Below the pieces are notes generated by a model. That model ran no database searches, had not been told where the DNA came from, and was given only the letters and a program-made list of their open reading frames with translations. Position numbers and translations under genes: made by a program. From NCBI RefSeq assembly GCF_012843875.1, contig NZ_JABAFY010000030.1:1-32013 (forward strand): a DNA stretch of 32,013 bases, written 5' to 3'. Source of the stretch: Desulfovibrio piger. Its GTDB lineage: Bacteria > Desulfobacterota > Desulfovibrionia > Desulfovibrionales > Desulfovibrionaceae. This document shows, in pieces, positions 16,967 through 23,884 of this stretch; the first letter of the stretch is position 1; the number at the start of each line of letters is the position of its first letter.

Positions 16967-17881
16967 ATGAAACAGAACACATCAGGCTACTTGCTGGCCC
17001 TGCTGGCCGTGGTCATCTGGTCGGGGAATTTCGTGGTGGCGCGCGCCGTGGCGGACATGATCCCGCCGTGGCAGTGCAACTTCTGGCGCTGGTTCACGGC
17101 CTTCGTCACCATCCTGCCCTTTGCCTGGCGCCATCTGCGCGAGGACTGGCCCGCTCTGCGCCGTCACTGGCGTTTTGTGGTGGTCATGTCCCTGCTGGGC
17201 GTGACGCTGATGAACACCTTTTTCTACAAGGCCGGGCAAAGCACAGAGAGCCTGAACATGGCCCTGATCGCGCCCACGGCCCCCATCATCATCCTGATAT
17301 TCTCGCGCCTGCTCTACGGTGAGGCCATCACCCCGCGCCGTCTGCTGGGCATGCTGGTGGTGGCCACAGGCATCGTGATCCTGGTCAGCCGCGGCGATAT
17401 GGAACGCCTGGCGGCCCTGCGCTTTGCCCTCGGTGACCTCTGGTCCCTGGGCGGAGCGGCAAGCTTTGGCCTGTATTCGCTGTTCATGCGCCACCGGGGC
17501 ACGGATCTTTCGGTCTTCGGCTTCAGTGCCGCCACCTTCGGGCTGGGGGCGCTGTTCTGCGTGCCGCCCGTGCTGGCCGAGATGTGCTGGCTGCCGCCCG
17601 TGCAATGGGAGCCTGCCGTCATCATAGGCGTGCTCTATGCCGGGGTGGGCTGCTCCTTCTGTTCCTTCTGCCTCTGGACGGCCGCCATCAGCCGTATCGG
17701 GCCCGTGCGTGCGGGCATCGTCTACTACAGCATGCCCGTCTTCGCCGCCACGGGGGCCCATATCGTCCTTGGGGAGGCCGTCAACACGGCCCAGGTAGTG
17801 GGCGGCATGCTCATCATCGGCGGCATCCTGATCGCGACACTGCAACGACCGCACCTGCCGGTGCGCAAGGAGAACTCATGA
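16967..17881 (+). CDS. EamA/DMT-superfamily permease
   Basis: A 304-residue inner-membrane protein with ten predicted helices arranged as two EamA repeats. The N-terminal YLLALLAVVIWSGNFVVAR is the classic start of drug/metabolite transporters, and LYAGVGCSFCSFCLWTAAIS lies in the second repeat. Members export amino acids, drugs or metabolites; none can be assigned here. The start is uncertain: ATG at 16967 gives the usual N-terminus but has only a weak GGGAAAA upstream; ATG at 16931 would add 12 residues. The stop overlaps the rdgB start by four bases. Confidence 0.88.
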   Translation: MKQNTSGYLLALLAVVIWSGNFVVARAVADMIPPWQCNFWRWFTAFVTILPFAWRHLREDWPALRRHWRFVVVMSLLGVTLMNTFFYKAGQSTESLNMALIAPTAPIIILIFSRLLYGEAITPRRLLGMLVVATGIVILVSRGDMERLAALRFALGDLWSLGGAASFGLYSLFMRHRGTDLSVFGFSAATFGLGALFCVPPVLAEMCWLPPVQWEPAVIIGVLYAGVGCSFCSFCLWTAAISRIGPVRAGIVYYSMPVFAATGAHIVLGEAVNTAQVVGGMLIIGGILIATLQRPHLPVRKENS

Positions 17882-18513
17882 ACGACAACGGAAAGCTGCG
17901 AGTGGTGCTGGCCACCCATAATGCCGGCAAGATCCGGGAACTGGCCGATCCCATGGCCGACTTCGGCATCGAGGTGGTGGGTATTTCCCTCTTCCCCGAG
18001 ATCGGCGAGATCGAAGAGACCGGGACCACCTTCGAAGAGAATGCCCTCATCAAGGCCCGTGCCGTGTGCGCCGCCACCGGTCTTGTGGCCGTGGCCGACG
18101 ACTCCGGCCTGGAAGTGGACGCCCTGGACAAGGGCCCCGGCGTCTATTCCGCCCGCTATTCCAACGACTGGGAAAGCCTGCCCGGCGAGAGCGTGGACAA
18201 GCGCAACATGCGCAAGCTGCTTTTTGAACTGCGCGATGTGCCCCAGGCCCGCCGCTCCTGCCGCTTCGTGAGCTGTATGGTGGCCGTGCATCCTGACGGC
18301 CGCGAGCTTGTGGTGCGCGGTACCTGGGAAGGTCGCATCCTCGAAGAGCCCCTGGGCGAGAACGGCTTCGGCTACGATCCCCTGTTCTGGGACGAGAGCA
18401 TCCGCAAAAGCGCCGCCCAGCTCACCCGTGACGAGAAGAACGCCCGCAGCCATCGCGGCAACGCCCTGCGGGCCCTGCTGGCCCGCTGGTCCGATTTCAT
18501 GGCCGGGAAGTAG
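17878..18513 (+). CDS. rdgB: XTP/dITP diphosphatase (non-canonical purine NTP pyrophosphatase)
   Basis: A 211-residue Ham1/RdgB enzyme that hydrolyses XTP, dITP and ITP to monophosphates, keeping deaminated purines out of DNA and RNA. Signatures: VLATHNAGKIREL near the N-terminus, ETGTTFEENALIKARAV, the substrate loop VADDSGLEVDALDKGPGVYS, GENGFGYDPLFW and SHRGNALRALL. The ATG at 17878 overlaps the permease stop (ATGA) and has AAGGAG upstream, so translation is coupled. Confidence 0.97.
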   Translation: MNDNGKLRVVLATHNAGKIRELADPMADFGIEVVGISLFPEIGEIEETGTTFEENALIKARAVCAATGLVAVADDSGLEVDALDKGPGVYSARYSNDWESLPGESVDKRNMRKLLFELRDVPQARRSCRFVSCMVAVHPDGRELVVRGTWEGRILEEPLGENGFGYDPLFWDESIRKSAAQLTRDEKNARSHRGNALRALLARWSDFMAGK

Positions 18514-18549
18514 CCCGGGAGCACCCGGTGATGCGGGGAAAGGGGGGGG

Positions 18550-18604
18550 CTCGTCGCTGCTGCCGATGCCAGTAACGTTCCTGCCCCGTTGATGGGGACG
18601 GCCT
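18550..18604 (+). repeat. Diverged direct repeat, copy 1
   Basis: This 55-bp unit aligns without gaps to 18628-18682 at 40 of 55 positions by eye. Shared blocks are TGCTG, CGATGCC, GTAACG and ACGGCCT. The copies are 78 bp apart. Confidence 0.6.
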
Positions 18605-18627
18605 ATCGTTTTTGAGGGAAGAACCTC

Positions 18628-18682
18628 CTCATTGTTGCTGTCGATGCCCGTAACGCTCCCTTGTCGCTAACGGGCACGGCCT
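18628..18682 (+). repeat. Diverged direct repeat, copy 2
   Basis: Second copy of the 55-bp unit at 18550. A possible third partial start (GTCGCTGCTG) occurs near 18697. Confidence 0.6.
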
Positions 18683-18806
18683 GCGGCCGCCATCCGGTCG
18701 CTGCTGGCGCGAGAGGGGTTCCCCCCTCAAACTCCCCCCTCCCCAGCGCGCTTTATCGCGGTGCCTTCGGCACCGACGGGGGGCCGGAGACAAGGCTGTT
18801 TGATGC

Positions 18807-18866
18807 AAAGTAATGGAACGTCCCCACTGCCGCGATCATGCGGCAGTGGGGACGTTCCATTACTTT
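18807..18866. repeat. Long perfect inverted repeat (27-bp arms)
   Basis: The arms 18807-18833 and 18840-18866 are perfectly complementary over 27 bp around a six-base GATCAT centre. The 3' side ends in TTTT on the plus strand. It lies between convergent rdgB and cooF. It could work as a bidirectional terminator, though the AT-containing foot of the stem and the exactness are unusual for one. Confidence 0.8.
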
Positions 18867-18941
18867 TGTGCGGGAGATGCTCCGGACAGGATGCCCGCGG
18901 CTTTCCCGTGCCCCGGCGGCAGGGAGCAGGCCGGGACGGAT

Positions 18942-19025
18942 AAAAGTTTTTGGAAGGGAGATGGGGGAGCACGAGGGGGAAGAGGGAGAACCTTTTTCCA
19001 AAAAGGTTTCCCTCTTCCCCCTCGT
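18942..19025 (-). repeat. 3' hairpin element, copy C
   Basis: Sense relative to the coo operon, starting 39 bases after the cooF stop. The outer stem is 17 bp (18971-18987 with 19009-19025), the inner stem AACCTTTTT/AAAAAGGTT with a two-base loop, with a single bulge at 18988. The sense-strand tail ends CCAAAAACTTTT. Probably the operon terminator. Confidence 0.88.
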
Positions 19026-19064
19026 CAAAACGCGGCTGCCATGCAGCCTGTGGGCCCGTGGGCG

Positions 19065-19616
19065 CTATTCGGCGGCAGCGGGCTTTTTCTTTTCGGGCTT
19101 GGGCGTTTCGATGATGGTGCCGTCGGGCTCCACCATGGAAAGGGCGTGCACGGGGCAGGCCTCCATGCAGGCGGTGATCTTTTTGCCGTTCTCTTCACGC
19201 CAGGCCTTGCACATGTCGCAGCGCACGGCCACTTCGCGGCGGCTGCGCTGGGCCATGGTCTCGCCGCCTTCTTCGGGCATGCCGATGGTATCCAGCGAGA
19301 TGGTGCCGTAGGGACAGACGGCGATGCACATCTTGCAGGCCACGCACAGCTGCACGCGCATGGTGATGCGGCCGTCCTCTTCCTGCTGCAGGGCGCCGGT
19401 GGGGCAGATGTTGCAGCAGGGGGCGGGGTTGCACTGGTGGCAGCGCACGGTGGTCTTGAAGCCTTCGGCCTTGACCACCTGCACGCGCGAGACCAGCACG
19501 TCGCGGTGCTTCATGGCTTCCTTGAAGGTCATCCCGTGGTGCGCGGCGATACAGGCCACTTCGCAGCGGCGGCAGGCGCGGCATTTGTCGGGTATTACCT
19601 GAATATGCTCAATCAT
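19065..19616 (-). CDS. cooF: CooF, four-cluster ferredoxin-type electron-transfer subunit
   Basis: A 183-residue polyferredoxin with the cysteine pattern of a 4x[4Fe-4S] protein: C12-x2-C15-x2-C18-x3-C22, then C59, C62, C67, C71, then C91-x2-C94-x2-C97-x3-C101, then C133, C136, C150, C154. It resembles CooF, which carries electrons between CO dehydrogenase and the membrane hydrogenase, and the HycB-type subunits of formate hydrogenlyases. The Lys/Pro tail (172-183) is probably disordered. The start overlaps hypA by eight bases. With no CO dehydrogenase beside it, its electron donor is open. Confidence 0.9.
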   Translation of the reverse strand: MIEHIQVIPDKCRACRRCEVACIAAHHGMTFKEAMKHRDVLVSRVQVVKAEGFKTTVRCHQCNPAPCCNICPTGALQQEEDGRITMRVQLCVACKMCIAVCPYGTISLDTIGMPEEGGETMAQRSRREVAVRCDMCKAWREENGKKITACMEACPVHALSMVEPDGTIIETPKPEKKKPAAAE

Positions 19617-19989
19617 GGCTTTCCTCCGGCTCCACCTCCAGATTGGTCATCACAAGACCGTGTCCGCCGGTGAAGCGTATGGCGTCGCTGCCGCAGTGGG
19701 GGCAGGTGAAGTGCCTTCTGTGCAGCTCGAATGTATGTCCGCAATCCGTGCAGCGGCAGGGCAGGGGAGCGGTCTGCAGGATGAGCTCCGCGCCTTCGGC
19801 CATGCCGCCCTGGGCAAAGATCTCGAAGCAGCCTTTCAGGGTCTGCGGCTCCACACAGGAGATGAGGCCCAGCTCGCAGGTGATGCTACGGATGCGGCGC
19901 ACCCGTTGTTCCGGGTGGGCCGCATTGTGGTCTTCCACAGTTTTCAGGGCTATCTTGAGCAGCCCCTGGACAAGACTGGCTTCGTGCAT
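19609..19989 (-). CDS. hypA: Hydrogenase nickel-insertion protein HypA
   Basis: A 126-residue nickel metallochaperone for maturation of the [NiFe] site. It starts MHEASL with the nickel ligand His2 followed by Glu3, and has a zinc site of two CxxC pairs, C80/C83 (CTDC) and C96/C99 (CPHC). The length is close to the family norm. It sits inside the structural operon, between cooH and cooF, and overlaps cooF by eight bases. Its likely client is the CooH subunit encoded upstream. hypB and other hyp genes are not in the window. Confidence 0.95.
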   Translation of the reverse strand: MHEASLVQGLLKIALKTVEDHNAAHPEQRVRRIRSITCELGLISCVEPQTLKGCFEIFAQGGMAEGAELILQTAPLPCRCTDCGHTFELHRRHFTCPHCGSDAIRFTGGHGLVMTNLEVEPEESHD

Positions 19990-20002
19990 CCTTGTTTCCG
20001 GC

Positions 20003-21091
20003 CTAGCGCTCCGTGCAGGAGACGCAGGGGTCGATACTGTTGGTGATCAGGGCCACGTCGGCCACGGCGCAGTCGCGCATCATGACGCCCAGGGCCTCCC
20101 AGTTCATGTACGAAGGCACGCGCCACTTGAGGCGGGCCGGGATGTCCGTGCCGTTGGTACGGATGTAGTAGAAGACTTCGCCGCGGGGCGCTTCGCTGCG
20201 GGCGCAGGCTTCGGCCGTGTGGATCTGGCGCATGGGCACGCAGTGGGGGCCTTCGGGCATGCGTTCGCAGCACTGGCGGATGAGCTTGAAGGATTCGAAG
20301 ATCTCGTCCAGGCGCACCATGGTGCGGGAGTGGATGCAGCAGCCGTCATGGGTGATGCTCTTGAACTCCAGGTCGGGATAGGCCGCATAGGGCGAATCCT
20401 TGCGCACGTCGATGGCGATGCCGGAACCGCGCGCCACGGGGCCCACCACCCCCAGGCGCAGGGCGTCTTCCCTGGGCAGCAGGCCCAGGCCCTTGGTACG
20501 GCCCAGGACCATGGCGTTGGTGGCATAGATCTCGCGGATCTCGTCCACGGCGGGCTCCACCTTGTCGATCATGCCCAAGATGTACTTGAGCATGTCCGGG
20601 GGCACGTCGCACTTGACGCCGCCGATGCAGTTGGAGGCCAGGTTCATGCGGTTGCCGTACACGGTCTCCTTCACGTCCTGCATCATCTCGCGCACTTCCA
20701 TGACGTGCATGAACAGCGACTTGAAGCCGATGATGTGGGCCTGGATGGCGGTGTTGAACAGGTGCGAGGCCACGCGCTTGATCTCTTCGGCCAGCACGCG
20801 CAGGTAGCGGGCACGGACGGGGATCTCCATGCCCAGCACGTTTTCCACGGCCATGCTGTAGGTGAAGCTGTGGCTGTTGGAGCACAGGGAGCAGACGCGC
20901 TCGGTCAGGGTGACGTTCTTGATGAGGTTGCGCTGGGTGGCCAGGGCCTCCATGCCGCGGTGCACGTGACCGGAGGTCAGCTCCACCTTGCGGATGGTCT
21001 CGCCTTCCACGGTGAGGTTGAAGTAGACGGGCTCTTCAAGCGCCACATGCACGGGGCCCAGCGGCATGTTGAAAGTGGTGAGCTTGCTCAT
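20003..21091 (-). CDS. cooH: CooH, group 4 [NiFe]-hydrogenase large (catalytic) subunit
   Basis: A 362-residue NuoD-related subunit binding the NiFe centre. The N-terminal ligand motif ERVCSLCSNSHSF gives C67 and C70, the C-terminal motif DPCVSCTER gives C356 and C359. The protein ends directly after that motif, so there is no C-terminal extension for a maturation protease to remove. CooH enzymes and some other group 4 hydrogenases share this trait. It couples proton reduction or hydrogen oxidation to the membrane arm. The start overlaps the cooU stop (ATGA). Confidence 0.96.
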   Translation of the reverse strand: MSKLTTFNMPLGPVHVALEEPVYFNLTVEGETIRKVELTSGHVHRGMEALATQRNLIKNVTLTERVCSLCSNSHSFTYSMAVENVLGMEIPVRARYLRVLAEEIKRVASHLFNTAIQAHIIGFKSLFMHVMEVREMMQDVKETVYGNRMNLASNCIGGVKCDVPPDMLKYILGMIDKVEPAVDEIREIYATNAMVLGRTKGLGLLPREDALRLGVVGPVARGSGIAIDVRKDSPYAAYPDLEFKSITHDGCCIHSRTMVRLDEIFESFKLIRQCCERMPEGPHCVPMRQIHTAEACARSEAPRGEVFYYIRTNGTDIPARLKWRVPSYMNWEALGVMMRDCAVADVALITNSIDPCVSCTER

Positions 21092-21627
21092 GCGCGTTCC
21101 CCTTCCTTTTCTTTCAGAATGCGTTCCCAGAGGTCCGTGGTGCAGGCCCCGTTCATCATGATGGACAGCGGCACGGCCTCGTTGAGGATGCCGGCGTCCA
21201 GTTCCTCGTCAAGGAAGAGGCGGCGCGGGTTGGGCTGGTTGGCCACGCGGATGCCGTACAGTTCCATCATCTCGCGCTCATGCCAGTCGGCATTGGCGAA
21301 CAGGGGGGTGATGGAAGGCACGGTGTTGTGTTCGGCGGTCAGGGTGACGGTGATGTTGTAGACCACGCCCTGCAGCTCGAAGTGGTAGCACAGTTCCTGC
21401 TGCTGTTCGCCCAGCTGCTTCAGGTTGTAGGCCGTGATCATGCACAGACGGGCATGGGCGCCCTGCAGGGCGGTGGCGGCCTGGCTCATGAAACGGGGAT
21501 GGTCCAGACGGAACCAGTGGAAGGCGTTGCCGTAGGCGTCGGTGCTGTGATGTATGGCTTTGTCGCGGGTGCAGAGGGCTCCCAGAGCCTCTATGAGCGC
21601 GGCGTTGCCTTGCAGAATCTCTTGCAT
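21088..21627 (-). CDS. cooU: CooU, NuoC-like hydrogenase subunit
   Basis: A 179-residue soluble subunit of the NuoC (30-kDa) family that bridges the catalytic and membrane modules. The diagnostic segment is FANADWHEREMMELYGIRVA followed by PNPRRLFLDEE. A TTG six bases upstream (21633) is in frame, but GAGGA sits right against it and at six bases from the ATG at 21627, so I prefer the ATG. The stop overlaps cooH by four bases. Confidence 0.9.
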   Translation of the reverse strand: MQEILQGNAALIEALGALCTRDKAIHHSTDAYGNAFHWFRLDHPRFMSQAATALQGAHARLCMITAYNLKQLGEQQQELCYHFELQGVVYNITVTLTAEHNTVPSITPLFANADWHEREMMELYGIRVANQPNPRRLFLDEELDAGILNEAVPLSIMMNGACTTDLWERILKEKEGERA

Positions 21628-21648
21628 GTTCAATCCTCGTAAAAACGG

Positions 21649-22230
21649 CTAATCCGTGGTGGGCGCGGCAGAAGCGGGGGGCTGGGCGGGCTCCATGGCT
21701 TTGTGGGGCTCGGGCAGATGACAAAGGCTGCGTTTGGCGTCCTCGATCTGGCGGCACTTGGGGCACAGGTGACGGATCTGGTCGGGGTCGATCTCGCTGT
21801 TCTTGGCGTAGAGTTTTTCCGCCAGTTTGAGCGGCAGGGGCCGCATGAGGGTGCCGCAGTGCGAGCAGGGTTCGTAATTGATGGTCTGCTGCTCCACACG
21901 ACCGAACTTTTCGGACTCCAGGTGGGCCGAATGCCAGTCATTGGTGATGCTCATGGCACCGGTGGGGCAGTACTGGCGGCAGGAGGCGCACAGACAGCAG
22001 GAGTCCTGCCAGACCGTGATGGTGTAGCCGCTGTTGTCCGGTTTCTGGCGGATGTTGATGGCCCCGGCGGCACAGACATGACGGCACACGCCGCAGCCCA
22101 TGCACAGGTTGGGGTCGATCTTCACCCGGCCCCGCAAGCGCTCGGGCGTGAATGTTTCACCCAGCGGGAACGGGTCCGTGCTGGGGCCTTGCAGCAGATT
22201 GCGGAACAGAATTTTCAGAAAACCCGCCAT
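21649..22230 (-). CDS. cooX: CooX, NuoI-like two-cluster ferredoxin subunit
   Basis: A 193-residue subunit with two [4Fe-4S] motifs, C43/C46/C49/C53 (LCMGCGVCRHVC) and C78/C81/C84/C88, which pass electrons toward the small subunit. A further four cysteines, C122/C125 (CSHC) and C156/C159 (CPKC), form a probable zinc ribbon as in HycF/HyfH relatives. The frame is open further upstream, but GGAGGAATAATT fixes the ATG at 22230. The C-terminus is Pro/Ala-rich. It begins two bases after the small cysteine-rich frame ends. Confidence 0.92.
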   Translation of the reverse strand: MAGFLKILFRNLLQGPSTDPFPLGETFTPERLRGRVKIDPNLCMGCGVCRHVCAAGAINIRQKPDNSGYTITVWQDSCCLCASCRQYCPTGAMSITNDWHSAHLESEKFGRVEQQTINYEPCSHCGTLMRPLPLKLAEKLYAKNSEIDPDQIRHLCPKCRQIEDAKRSLCHLPEPHKAMEPAQPPASAAPTTD

Positions 22231-22232
22231 AA

Positions 22233-22445
22233 TTATTCCTCCGGGCCCGGGCGCGGGCCTTTGGGCGTACGGGGAATCAGACCGCAGACGTGGTGGCATA
22301 TGCCGCAGCGCCGGCAGGGCTGATCCCCGGAAGTTGTCTCGGCAGCGGGGGAGGCACCGTCAAGAGGTGCGGTACCGTCAGCGGGAGCGGCGTCACGCAG
22401 CCCCAGCCAGACGGCCAGCCGATGCAAAGGCTTCCCCCTGTCCAT
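22233..22445 (-). CDS. Small half-ferredoxin-like protein inside the coo operon
   Basis: A 70-residue protein unknown to me. The ATG directly follows the cooL stop codon, with GAGGA seven bases upstream, and the TAA ends two bases before the cooX ATG, so it fits the gap exactly. A basic start (MDRGKPLHRLAVWLGLRD) leads into a Pro/Ala/Asp linker, then C44-x2-C47-x2-C50-x3-C54 (PCRRCGICHHVCG) and a Pro/Arg tail. This four-cysteine spacing is that of one [4Fe-4S] cluster and closely echoes the first CooX motif. GC-rich codons look coding. It could be a single-cluster electron relay or an assembly factor; it is also possible that it is a CooX-derived duplicate fragment. Confidence 0.65.
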   Translation of the reverse strand: MDRGKPLHRLAVWLGLRDAAPADGTAPLDGASPAAETTSGDQPCRRCGICHHVCGLIPRTPKGPRPGPEE

Positions 22446-22895
22446 TTATTCCTCGATGCCCAGCTTTTTGAGCCACATCTTGCGTGCCAGCACCACGCCT
22501 TCCAGGATGGCCTGGGGGCGGGGCGGACAGCCGGGCACGTTCACATCCACGGGGATGTAGCGCGAGATGGGGCCCTCGATGGAGTAGCCTTCGCGGAACA
22601 CGCCGCCGGAGATGGGGCAGATGCCCACGGCCACGGTGATCTTGGGCTCGGGGATCTCGTTCCAGACCGCGAGCACGCGGTCGCGCACACGGGTGGTCAG
22701 CGGGCCGGTGATGAGCACGATGTCGGCATGGCGGGGGCTGCCGCAGTACCGGCACCCCAGGCGTTCCACGTCGTAGCGGGGGATGCAGGCCGTGGTGGCC
22801 AGTTCCACGTCACAGCCGTTGCAGGAGCCCGCGTTGATGCGGAAGAGCCACGGCGAGCGTACCGACAGTTTCTTGAGCATGTTGTCCAGACTCAT
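22446..22895 (-). CDS. cooL: CooL, [NiFe]-hydrogenase small subunit (NuoB-like)
   Basis: A 149-residue short-form small subunit holding the proximal [4Fe-4S] cluster. Ligands are C25 and C28 in NAGSCNGCDVEL, C93 in VAVGICPISGGVF and C123 in NVPGCPPRPQAIL. The frame stays open upstream to 23048, but AAGGAGG before the ATG at 22895 and family alignment place the start there. It starts 12 bp after cooK. Confidence 0.95.
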   Translation of the reverse strand: MSLDNMLKKLSVRSPWLFRINAGSCNGCDVELATTACIPRYDVERLGCRYCGSPRHADIVLITGPLTTRVRDRVLAVWNEIPEPKITVAVGICPISGGVFREGYSIEGPISRYIPVDVNVPGCPPRPQAILEGVVLARKMWLKKLGIEE

Positions 22896-22906
22896 GCCCG
22901 ACCTCC

Positions 22907-23869
22907 TTACAGCGCCCACACCAGCACCAGGCTCACCAGAGCCAGGACGGTGGGGACCTTCACATAAAAGCGGAACGCCTGGTCGATGCGGAAACGCCCG
23001 GTGGCGGACTTGACCAGGGTCAGGGACAGCAGCATCAGCACCAGACACTTGAAGACGAACCAGATCAGGTTGACGATCCAGAAGTCGGAGATGGTGCCGG
23101 GGAAGAACAGGGCCACGCCCAGGCCCAGGACCACGAAGGTCTTGAGGGCGGAGCCGATCTGGAACAGGGCCAGCAGGGGGCCGCCGTATTCCAGCAGGGG
23201 ACCTTCCAGCACTTCGGTCTCGGCTTCGGGGATGTCGAAGGGCGGCACGCCCATGGTGCCGGGCAGGAAGATCAGGTAGGCCAGCAGGGCCGGGATCATG
23301 ACCGGGTTGAGGCCCAGGGAACCGGCGTTCTGCTGCCAGTCCACGATGGCCAGCAGCGAGAACTCGGCACCGGTACCGGTGGCCTTGCCCACCAGCATGG
23401 CCACGGCCAGCAGGATCATGAGCAGGGGGGTCTCGTAGGCCAGCATCATGAGCATCTCACGCGAGAAGCCCATGGCGCCGAAGGGCGAGCTGGAGGCCGA
23501 GCCGCCCAGCATGATGGCGATGGCCGGGATGGGCAGCAGGTAGAAGAGCACCAGCAGGTCGCCCATGTTGTACAGGCCGCTGAACACGCCGGGCACGGGG
23601 ATGAAGGCCGCACAGACGGCCATGCCCGCAAAGCCCACCACGGGCGCGGCCAGGAAGACGCTGCGCACGGCCGTTTTGGGGATCAGGGTCTCCTTGGTCA
23701 GCAGTTTGGCGATATCCAGCAGGGGCTGGATCAGCGGCGGGCCCACGCGGCGCTGCAGGCGGGCCTCGACGCGACGGTCAAGGCCTTTGAACAACAGCCC
23801 CACAGCCAGCGCGAACAGGCCGCCGGGGAAAATGCACATGTGCAGCACACCAAGAATGATGTCGGTCAT
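22907..23869 (-). CDS. cooK: CooK, NuoH-like membrane subunit
   Basis: A 320-residue membrane protein with about eight helices, homologous to NuoH/HycD, the subunit at the junction of soluble and membrane arms. Recognisable segments are GLDRRVEARLQRRVGPPLIQ followed by PLLDIAKLLTKE, AMGFSREMLMMLAYETPLL and GVPPFDIPEAETEVLEGPLL followed by EYGG, which carry the conserved acidic residues of the quinone/proton-channel region in complex I. AGGAAGGAG lies before the ATG. It starts 15 bp after cooM. Confidence 0.95.
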   Translation of the reverse strand: MTDIILGVLHMCIFPGGLFALAVGLLFKGLDRRVEARLQRRVGPPLIQPLLDIAKLLTKETLIPKTAVRSVFLAAPVVGFAGMAVCAAFIPVPGVFSGLYNMGDLLVLFYLLPIPAIAIMLGGSASSSPFGAMGFSREMLMMLAYETPLLMILLAVAMLVGKATGTGAEFSLLAIVDWQQNAGSLGLNPVMIPALLAYLIFLPGTMGVPPFDIPEAETEVLEGPLLEYGGPLLALFQIGSALKTFVVLGLGVALFFPGTISDFWIVNLIWFVFKCLVLMLLSLTLVKSATGRFRIDQAFRFYVKVPTVLALVSLVLVWAL

Positions 23870-23884
23870 CTCGGTTTCTCCTTC

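Larger units (their letters stand above)
18514..18806. other. Gene-free stretch after rdgB
   Basis: This stretch carries a pair of diverged 55-bp direct repeats, a G/C hairpin GAGGGG-TTCC-CCCCTC at 18713-18728 and a 7-bp hairpin CGGTGCC-TTC-GGCACCG at 18759-18775. I see no convincing reading frame, and base composition varies more than in the coding regions. Confidence 0.55.
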
